A DNA stretch of 5,189 nucleotides, from NCBI GenBank assembly GCA_002171575.2, contig NHEI02000020.1, positions 1 to 5,189 of the forward strand. Direction: 5' to 3'. A model generated the notes under the pieces. That model saw only the letters and a program-made list of their open reading frames with translations, did no database searches and was not told where the DNA came from. Each line of letters starts with the position of its first letter. The stretch's first letter is position 1. Below, one piece after another: positions 1 to 4,463 of the stretch. The position numbers were made by a program, and so were the translations under genes. Source of the DNA: Flavobacteriaceae bacterium TMED81 (lineage in GTDB: Bacteria; Bacteroidota; Bacteroidia; Flavobacteriales; Flavobacteriaceae).

Positions 1-1670
1 GTGGAGATAGCTGGTCTCCGATATCTGGAGATCTGACAAAAGACGAAGAGCGTTTGGCTTTGCCAATTATGGGTCGTCAGCAAAGTTTTGACAACCCCTT
101 GGATGTTTATGCGATGTCAACCTATAATACTATAACCTCGTTGAGTGAATCAACCACAAATGCAGACCTTTTGTATGCAGGTACTGATGATGGTATCATT
201 CAGCATACGAATGACGGGGGTAAAACATGGACAAAAATGACAGTTGATAAGCTACCCGGCTCACCTGCAACCGCATTTGTAAATGATATAAAAGTTGACC
301 TTCACAATGACCAAGTTGCCTACGTGGCTCTCGATAACCACAAGTATGGTGATTATGCCCCATACTTGTATAAAACAACTAATGGTGGAAAAAAATGGAC
401 TTCGATAACCAATGGGATTCCTAAAGGAACACTGGTCTGGAGAATTGTACAGGATCATATCAATCCCCAGCTGTTGTTTTTGGCAACAGAGTACGGGGTT
501 TATGTGAGTTTGGATCAAGGGGATCAATGGCATAAATTTTCTACTGGACTTCCCACGATTTCAGTCCGTGACCTTGCCATTCAAAAACGTGAAAATGATC
601 TTGTATTAGCGACTTTTGGTCGTAGTTTTTACGTGCTTGACGACTATAGTCCACTTCGTAATATCACAGCGGAAAGTGTAGATCAAACGGCCATGCTCTT
701 CGAAACACGAAAGGCACTGCAATACAATCCGATTCGCGGTGGAACATCAAGTCAGGGAGGATCGTTTTTTACAGCCAAAAATCCAGATTACGGTGCTCTG
801 TTTACTTTTTATCTCAAAGATGGGCACAAGTCGATGAAAGCTACACGTCAAAAAAGGGAAAAAGACAAAAAGACTGAGGATATTCCTTTCCCTGGATGGG
901 AGGCGCTTGATGCCGAAAAACAGGAGCCCAAAGCCCAAGCGATTTTAGTTATTCAAAATGAAGCTGGAGAAGTGATTGACCGAATCTATACGCCCCATAA
1001 AACGGGTGTTCAGCGCGTGACTTGGGATTTAAAACAACCCTATGTCAGTGTGGCAAATGCCGATTCTAAGCGAGAATCCCTAAACACCTTTCGTTTGAAT
1101 GTTGCCCCAGGCATCTACACGGTTAGCTTGCATCAGCAAATTGGCGGTCAGATCACAGAGCTCATCGGGCCTCAATCTTTTGAGGTAGATCGAATCCGAG
1201 AAAATGTACTGAAAAATCCACTTGCTGATATGAGACAAGATTATATCGATCAACTCATGGCACTTGATATGGAGATAGATCTTGCAAGTCATTCATTTAA
1301 AAAGTCTAGTAAGCATTTGAAAACACTGCTCAAGGCACTTCCTTTTGTAGAGAAGAACCAAGAGGATTTGTCGTCTACACTCCATTCCCTACGTGATAGG
1401 ATGCATGCGGTCAACCGCCTTTTGGAAGGAAGTTCTTCTAAAGCTGAAGTCGGGGAGAAGGACAACCTAACCCTATCCTATCGACTTTATTTTGCAGCAA
1501 ATGGATTGATGGGCAATTCGTACGGCCCAACTCCACTGCATATGGAGAGTTTTGAAGTTGCCAAAACATTTTTTGCCGAGCTCAAGCCGATGATTGAGAA
1601 TTTTGTTTCAGATGTCAAAACCGCTTCTACCGAAATGGAGACGGCAGGTGCACCTACTGTGGTGGATTAA
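1..1670 (+). CDS. BNR/VPS10 (sortilin)-like repeat protein, often labelled glycosyl hydrolase; 5'-truncated by window edge
   Basis: The reading frame is open from position 3 with no start codon needed inside the window, so this is the C-terminal part (about 555 residues) of a longer protein; relatives I know in Bacteroidota are roughly 1000 residues. Asp-box/BNR motifs mark blades of a beta-propeller: GDSW at visible residue 1, TNDGGKTW near 70, TTNGGKKW near 125 and SLDQGDQW near 170. The family-typical propeller closing strand DLVLATFGRSFYVLDD follows at about 199-214. Next comes a region with NPDYGALFTFYLKDG, then a beta-sandwich-like part with TGVQRVTWDLKQP (about 335) and PGIYTVSL. The last 150 residues look helical and charged. 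No type IX secretion C-terminal domain is evident. The label glycosyl hydrolase is a family convention; no catalytic residues for glycoside cleavage can be pointed out here. The protein is probably exported, but its signal peptide lies off-window. It ends at TAA just before a strong terminator, so it is likely the last gene of its transcript. Confidence 0.9.
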   Translation, partial: GDSWSPISGDLTKDEERLALPIMGRQQSFDNPLDVYAMSTYNTITSLSESTTNADLLYAGTDDGIIQHTNDGGKTWTKMTVDKLPGSPATAFVNDIKVDLHNDQVAYVALDNHKYGDYAPYLYKTTNGGKKWTSITNGIPKGTLVWRIVQDHINPQLLFLATEYGVYVSLDQGDQWHKFSTGLPTISVRDLAIQKRENDLVLATFGRSFYVLDDYSPLRNITAESVDQTAMLFETRKALQYNPIRGGTSSQGGSFFTAKNPDYGALFTFYLKDGHKSMKATRQKREKDKKTEDIPFPGWEALDAEKQEPKAQAILVIQNEAGEVIDRIYTPHKTGVQRVTWDLKQPYVSVANADSKRESLNTFRLNVAPGIYTVSLHQQIGGQITELIGPQSFEVDRIRENVLKNPLADMRQDYIDQLMALDMEIDLASHSFKKSSKHLKTLLKALPFVEKNQEDLSSTLHSLRDRMHAVNRLLEGSSSKAEVGEKDNLTLSYRLYFAANGLMGNSYGPTPLHMESFEVAKTFFAELKPMIENFVSDVKTASTEMETAGAPTVVD

Positions 1671-1695
1671 TATCTATACCGCGTTGTAACATATA

Positions 1696-1747
1696 CCCTA
1701 GGAACAGCTTTGCTTAGTAAGGCTTCGTTTCTAGGGGTTTGTTTTTG
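1696..1747 (+). terminator. Rho-independent terminator of the BNR/VPS10-like gene
   Basis: Twenty-five bases after the stop codon, CCCTAGGAAC (1696-1705) pairs with GTTTCTAGGG (about 1727-1736) with one G-T wobble. The stem continues inward as AGCTTT against AAGGCT after a two-base bulge, leaving a short loop. The stem is followed at once by a T-rich run (about 1737-1746, broken by one G). Position, stem strength and T tract fit an intrinsic terminator for the + strand gene. Confidence 0.85.
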
Positions 1748-1781
1748 TGGGATGGGGCATGCCAGCGGTGGCGGCTATGAG

Positions 1782-1792
1782 TAGTTGCGTGG
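1782..1792 (+). repeat. Left copy of TAGTTGCGTGG bracketing the accessory segment
   Basis: An 11-base motif inside E1 that recurs exactly, in inverted orientation, at 3417-3427. Similarity continues loosely past the motif, with CACGAAACTT on this side against CACCAAGTT on the other. The two copies enclose both minus-strand accessory genes and all the other repeat arms. Confidence 0.55.
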
Positions 1793-1844
1793 ACTGGCAC
1801 GAAACTTCACAAGCCTGCCTGTCGGCAGACAAGTACACACCAAA

Positions 1845-1868
1845 CTGAAAACCCGCGAGGATTTTCAG
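1845..1868. other. Small hairpin with GCGA tetraloop inside E1
   Basis: CTGAAAA pairs with TTTTCAG, followed after a C/A mismatch by CC pairing with GG, closing a four-base GCGA loop, which is a GNRA-type loop if transcribed. There is no T tract after it on either strand, so it is not an obvious terminator. It is probably the central fold of the E1 palindrome. Confidence 0.45.
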
Positions 1869-1917
1869 AAGTAGGCGAGAACAAGCAATTACGTATAGGT
1901 TTTATTGGCCACAGTAT

Positions 1918-2439
1918 TTATAGTTCTTTTTTCATTGCAATGAATTCAAATTTTTCTCTCCCAATTTGAAAATCGTGATATCCAATTTTCTTAAATCCAC
2001 TTTTTTTGTAAAAATTTATTGCTCGTTCATTTTTATTAAGTATAGAAAGCCAAATATTATCATATCCCAATTCCTATGTTTTTTTCAATAGAAGATTTTG
2101 CAACTCAAAACCAATTTTCATTGATAAAAAGTCTCTCAAAACATAGATTTTCTGAAGTTGGCAAGTATTCGTTGATTCAATAAATTCAGACTTAGAATTT
2201 AGTTTAAGTTTTGCATATCCAACAGGTAGTCGGTTTATAAATGCAATAAAAAAGACATTGTTTGATTTCTTTATTCCTTTTTCAATTTTCTCAACCGAAA
2301 ATGTCAAATTGTTATAATCAAGCAAGTCTTGCTTAACTCAAAAAAAATACCCAAAAGTTTCGGTAAATGTAATTCTCCCAAGCAAAGCAATAAATTGAGC
2401 ATCTTCTTTTTTTGCTAATCTAATTTCAATATTTTCCAT
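1918..2439 (-). pseudogene. PaiA-like GNAT N-acetyltransferase, inactivated by two in-frame stop codons
   Basis: On the minus strand, ATG at 2439-2437 opens a 174-codon frame ending at TAA (1920-1918), a normal length for a single GNAT domain. The start reads MENIEIRLAKKEDAQFIALL, then TFTETFG, the N-terminal pattern of PaiA-type polyamine acetyltransferases. The middle holds FFIAFINRLPVGYAKL and the beta4/alpha3 acetyl-CoA segment LQKIYVLRDFLSMKIGFELQ, where the usual Q/R-x-x-G-x-G/A is degenerate. The C-terminal motif IWLSILNKNERAINFYKKSG is well preserved. The gene is broken at codon 34 (TGA, 2340-2338, directly after a run of eight T) and at codon 122 (TAG, 2076-2074). Both stops are in the same frame as the flanking homology, so these are nonsense changes, not frameshifts. 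The sequence is clearly more AT-rich than the flanking chromosomal genes, consistent with acquisition. The exact acetyl acceptor of the ancestor is unknown. Confidence 0.88.
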
Positions 2440-2465
2440 TGATGTAGAGATCTTTTGAGATATGT

Positions 2466-2601
2466 GGCCAACGTTCCAGAATAACCGTCAGTTACGGGTT
2501 AATATGCGTTAATTTTTCGGTTTAGCACTGACTTTAGCGATTCCGAGTCGATTCGGACGTAGTCGAATCCGCCGTAATTGCGTTTATACATTGTTGGCAA
2601 C
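2466..2601. repeat. Palindromic intergenic element E2, attC-like
   Basis: Outer boxes GGCCAAC (2466-2472) and GTTGGC (2593-2598) are inverted. Inside them, ATAACCGTCAGTTACGG (2481-2497) is an imperfect inverted repeat of CCGTAATTGCGTTTATA (2572-2588), with one extra base in the left arm. The centre (about 2540-2570) has further self-complementarity, for example TCCGA/TCGGA. The overall length of about 135 bases, two pairs of inverted boxes and a bulged base resemble integron attC sites, but the spacing between outer and inner boxes is longer than usual. E2 separates the acetyltransferase pseudogene from the membrane-protein gene and could carry the promoter of the former. Confidence 0.6.
2499..2591 (-). 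CDS. Possible 30-residue micropeptide ORF within E2 (doubtful)
   Basis: On the minus strand ATG (2591-2589) directly follows the GTTGCCAACA end of E2 and opens 30 codons to TAA (2501-2499). The peptide begins MYKRNYGGFDYV and ends SVLNRKINAY, with many basic residues and no hydrophobic segment. No ribosome binding site is visible. The ORF lies wholly in the palindrome, so its sequence may simply reflect conservation of the DNA element. I recall similar short hypothetical proteins in Bacteroidota annotations, unverified. No function is proposed. Confidence 0.15.
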   Translation of the reverse strand: MYKRNYGGFDYVRIDSESLKSVLNRKINAY

Positions 2602-2609
2602 TGGCTTTT

Positions 2610-3167
2610 TTACAATATATCTTTGTCTTTTCCGTCAAATTCATGTTTTATTTTTTGTCCCATTCCGCTTGTCACATATCTAGCAACCATTTCTTTTTTT
2701 AGTTCTCCGTTTTCTAAATATTCCAAGTTTATTGAGCAATCTCCATTAATTTCAACCCAAACAGTTTTACTTTCATTAGGTTTTAATTCCGAAATATATT
2801 CAGTTTCGCAACCTACAATTTTAATATCAGTTAGTTTATTTTGAGTTGAGTTTGTGAACGTAATTCTCATATTCCCAATTAAAATCAGCGAGAACCAAAT
2901 GAAAAGAAACATTATTGGCAGATTAATCAGCATCAATCCGCTTGTTTTTAAAAGTCTTTTCCGATTGGTCAAGTCCGATTTTGATTTAGCTAAAATTGCA
3001 ATTAAAATTATCAAATTTGTAATTCCTGCAAGAACTATAAATCCGTATCCGATAAACAATAAATCTCTGTTTGAGGTTAGAAAATAAATTCCGAAAATCA
3101 GAGTTCCGATAAAGAATGATATTATAGCAGTTCCTTTTCCTAAATTGATATATTTTTCGGAATTCAT
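2610..3167 (-). CDS. Hypothetical three-helix membrane protein with extracytoplasmic C-terminal domain
   Basis: This 185-residue protein has three predicted membrane helices by eye: about 12-31, 36-60 and 77-98. A basic loop (KSKSDLTNRKRLLK, about 61-74) between helices 2 and 3 suggests that loop is cytoplasmic and the C-terminal domain (about 100-185) is outside the membrane. That domain looks like beta strands (MRITFTNSTQNKLTDIKIVG, then ELKPNESKTVWVEINGDCSI) and holds two cysteines, at 120 and 144, that could pair. I do not recognise a named family. The ATG at 3167 is preceded by a run of T on the + strand, giving an A-rich leader typical of Bacteroidota starts. The gene stands alone between inverted GTTGGCAAC/GTTGCCAAC boxes, is AT-rich like the neighbouring pseudogene, and looks like cargo of a cassette-type unit. 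Unlike its neighbour it is intact. Confidence 0.82.
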   Translation of the reverse strand: MNSEKYINLGKGTAIISFFIGTLIFGIYFLTSNRDLLFIGYGFIVLAGITNLIILIAILAKSKSDLTNRKRLLKTSGLMLINLPIMFLFIWFSLILIGNMRITFTNSTQNKLTDIKIVGCETEYISELKPNESKTVWVEINGDCSINLEYLENGELKKEMVARYVTSGMGQKIKHEFDGKDKDIL

Positions 3168-3173
3168 TTTTTT

Positions 3174-3332
3174 TCAGCTTGTTGCCAACTTGTATATATC
3201 CGCATAGTTGCGTTTATTTCTGTTCCCCTTTCTATTAATTGAAAACCCCTTAAACCTTTGACCAAAGGCAAAGCCAACCTCAGCAAGGTCTTGTATGCGA
3301 TATGATGTCGAAATGAATTGTAGGCTTATCAT
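3174..3332 (-). CDS. Possible 52-residue basic small ORF upstream of the membrane-protein gene (doubtful)
   Basis: On the minus strand ATG (3332-3330) opens 52 codons to TGA (3176-3174), only six bases before the ATG of the membrane-protein gene. The peptide starts MISLQFISTSYRIQDLAEVG and its second half is strongly basic, with GFSINRKGNRNKRNYADIYK. The last codons are made by the GTTGGCAAC repeat box. The KRNY segment also occurs in the 30-codon ORF of E2. It could be a translated leader coupled to the membrane gene, the relic of a gene, or a chance reading of the repeat. No ribosome site or homology-based support can be given. Confidence 0.2.
   Translation of the reverse strand: MISLQFISTSYRIQDLAEVGFAFGQRFKGFSINRKGNRNKRNYADIYKLATS
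3181..3225 (+). repeat. Half-element E3 (left arm of the same repeat family)
   Basis: GTTGCCAAC (3181-3189) followed by TGTATATATCCGCATAGTTGCG (to 3212) matches the layout of the E2 arms: the GCCAAC box, an AT-rich spacer with TATA, then CGCA and A-T-T-R-CG. No complete partner arm follows; the next candidates are a second GCCAAC at 3273-3278 and the inverted TAGTTGCGTGG at 3417-3427. The rest of the gap to 3424 holds a CCTTTG/CAAAGG hairpin (3255-3268) and an 11-base direct repeat, and no convincing terminator for the gene ending at 3425. The promoter of the membrane-protein gene must lie in this interval, but I cannot pick its boxes. Confidence 0.5.
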
Positions 3333-3366
3333 GATTGTAGAACAGATTTGGAGTCTATGCGATATG
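3294..3366. repeat. Pair of 11-base direct repeats TATGCGATATG
   Basis: Exact copies lie at 3294-3304 and 3356-3366, 62 bases apart, in the non-coding gap between the DUF3810 gene and the membrane-protein gene. An 11-base repeat in so short a region is unlikely by chance but not impossible. It may be a small duplication, a footprint of an excised insert, or paired regulator sites. Confidence 0.4.
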
Positions 3367-3416
3367 CAAGTTAAGTAATTCTGTTAAATAAGTATTCAAC
3401 AACTTGGTGCTTTATA

Positions 3417-3427
3417 CCACGCAACTA
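3417..3427 (-). repeat. Right, inverted copy of TAGTTGCGTGG, overlapping the stop codon of the DUF3810 gene
   Basis: Read on the minus strand, the motif begins with the TAG stop of the DUF3810 gene (3427-3425) and continues into the intergenic gap. It is an exact inverted match to 1782-1792 and marks the right edge of the accessory segment. Confidence 0.55.
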
Positions 3428-4453
3428 TTTGTTTAGGGTTTGATTTAACAGCAATCCAACCACCAAATTATAGCTGTTAATTCCTGCGGTTTGGTTGTTT
3501 GCTTTGAGGTAGGTGTCATAGCTTTTCTTAAACAATGGTTCAAGTGGGTTTTGGTAGCTCTGCCAAAATGTAGAGACTTGCTGATACTGCTTCAAAACCC
3601 CTGCATCGAGTTTTTGGTAAAGCACTTTGTAATCAATGTCTTTTCTCTTTCGACAATCGGCTAGGGCATACCCCAATGCAAGGTGATAACCCGCATATTG
3701 CATATACGGATCTTTTGAATGAAGGGCTGCGTCGATCGCAATAAAGTTTGCTTCCTCTTCTGCTGCATAGCCCAATTGGTGTGCAATCTCATGAGCTGAG
3801 GTTGTGAGCAATCGTAATTTGGGTTGATACGCATTGACTTGCGCTTCTAGCGTAAAGGGGTTTATATAGCCACCATAGCCCATATAACTCAGGGGTAAGC
3901 TGAAAATAGACTTTTTAATATTCGAAATTGGATAGCGATGTTGGTTTCGAATGGTTTCTGTTGCAACATCAAAAATTTTGTCTGTTGTGTAGGGGATTTC
4001 AACAGGAATAGAATCATTTTGAGAAAGTTTTTTGTGGAATTGATTTGTTTGCTCAATTAGATGGTGTGTAAACAACTCCAACTTTTCAGAAGAGTAGTCT
4101 GAAGGAGCGTTGAGGCGTGAGGACAAACTTGTTTGATGGTAATGTAGCCCCCATTGCAAATGGAATAAGAATAAAAGAAAACCAAAGCCGCCGAGAATTT
4201 TAATCAGCGTTGACCAACGAAGCAAACGTTTAAAATGCCAAATGCTTTTTAGGACATAAGCAATTGCAATCGCATAGAAAAGATCACCAACTGAAAAAGG
4301 GATCCAAGCAGTCGCTTGAAGGGTGAGCTTGGACAGCCATACAAAAATGCCTTGTGAGTAGAACTGATCAACAATTTCCGGGTTGCGCTTTATCCACTGT
4401 AACAATAGCCATTGGGGAATGATGGAAATCGCAAAATATTTGTAGATGCGCAA
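3425..4453 (-). CDS. DUF3810 family membrane protein with HExxH zinc-protease motif
   Basis: This is a Bacteroidota-type DUF3810 protein of about 342 residues from the TTG at 4453. It has a membrane helix near residues 6-20, then NPEIVDQFYSQGIFVWLSKL and IPFSVGDLFY (typical of the family), a second helix about 51-71 and a third about 81-100. The remaining domain carries HEIAHQLGYAAEEEANF (HEIAH at about 221-225, EEEANF at 232-237), the zinc-binding HExxH plus a downstream glutamate as in gluzincin-like peptidases. A membrane-bound metalloprotease is therefore inferred; no substrate is known to me. Start choice: the frame extends up to a TTG at 4492, but that would overlap the isomerase gene by 29 bases. 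TTG at 4453 lies 10 bases after the isomerase stop and gives MRIYKYFAISIIPQWLL, a sensible N-terminus. No ATG is available near either, so the start is uncertain. The gene probably shares a transcript with the isomerase. Confidence 0.88.
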   Translation of the reverse strand: MRIYKYFAISIIPQWLLLQWIKRNPEIVDQFYSQGIFVWLSKLTLQATAWIPFSVGDLFYAIAIAYVLKSIWHFKRLLRWSTLIKILGGFGFLLFLFHLQWGLHYHQTSLSSRLNAPSDYSSEKLELFTHHLIEQTNQFHKKLSQNDSIPVEIPYTTDKIFDVATETIRNQHRYPISNIKKSIFSLPLSYMGYGGYINPFTLEAQVNAYQPKLRLLTTSAHEIAHQLGYAAEEEANFIAIDAALHSKDPYMQYAGYHLALGYALADCRKRKDIDYKVLYQKLDAGVLKQYQQVSTFWQSYQNPLEPLFKKSYDTYLKANNQTAGINSYNLVVGLLLNQTLNK

Positions 4454-4463
4454 AGCACAATTT

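Larger units (their letters stand above)
1756..1914. repeat. Palindromic intergenic element E1 (cassette-boundary type)
   Basis: The two arms are imperfect inverted repeats. On the left, GCCA (1761) is followed by CTATGAGTAGTTGC (to about 1788). On the right, GCAATTAC (1885-1892), then GTATAG, then TTGGCC (1905-1910) gives, when reversed, GGCCAA, CTATAC and GTAATTGC. Between the arms are two small hairpins: CTGCC/GGCAG near 1816-1829, and CTGAAAA...TTTTCAG at 1845-1868 with a GCGA tetraloop. The right end lies 3 bases from the stop codon of the acetyltransferase pseudogene. It is more GC-rich than that gene. From memory, similar sequences are dispersed in Bacteroidota genomes; this was not checked. 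It contains no credible gene. Confidence 0.6.

Noticed and set aside
196..1292. Several 60-90 codon minus-strand ORFs inside the BNR/VPS10-like gene
   Set aside because: The plus-strand frame is supported by repeated Asp-box motifs and family-specific segments; the antisense translations have no coherent features.
1756..1914. E1 as a structured RNA or riboswitch
   Set aside because: It has hairpins but follows a terminator and points at the 3' end of a minus-strand gene, with no gene for it to control; a palindromic DNA repeat explains it better.
2074..2325. 83-codon minus-strand ORF as a stand-alone gene
   Set aside because: It is only the middle of the GNAT frame between two nonsense codons; homology continues in the same frame on both sides.
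2578..2844. Plus-strand 88-codon ORF opposite the membrane-protein gene
   Set aside because: It is antisense to a well-formed membrane protein, has a low-complexity Ser/Phe-rich translation, and shows no start signal or recognisable motif.
2854..3087. Plus-strand 77-codon ORF opposite the same gene
   Set aside because: A shadow frame in AT-rich sequence; its hydrophobic stretches mirror the membrane helices on the other strand.
3255..3268. CCTTTG/CAAAGG hairpin as terminator of the DUF3810 gene
   Set aside because: It lies more than 150 bases past the stop with a two-base gap between arms, and read on the minus strand it is followed by a mixed sequence, not a T run.
1756..3427. Insertion sequence or CRISPR array
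   Set aside because: There is no transposase, the repeats are few, unlike and palindromic with whole genes between them, and no regular short spacers are present.
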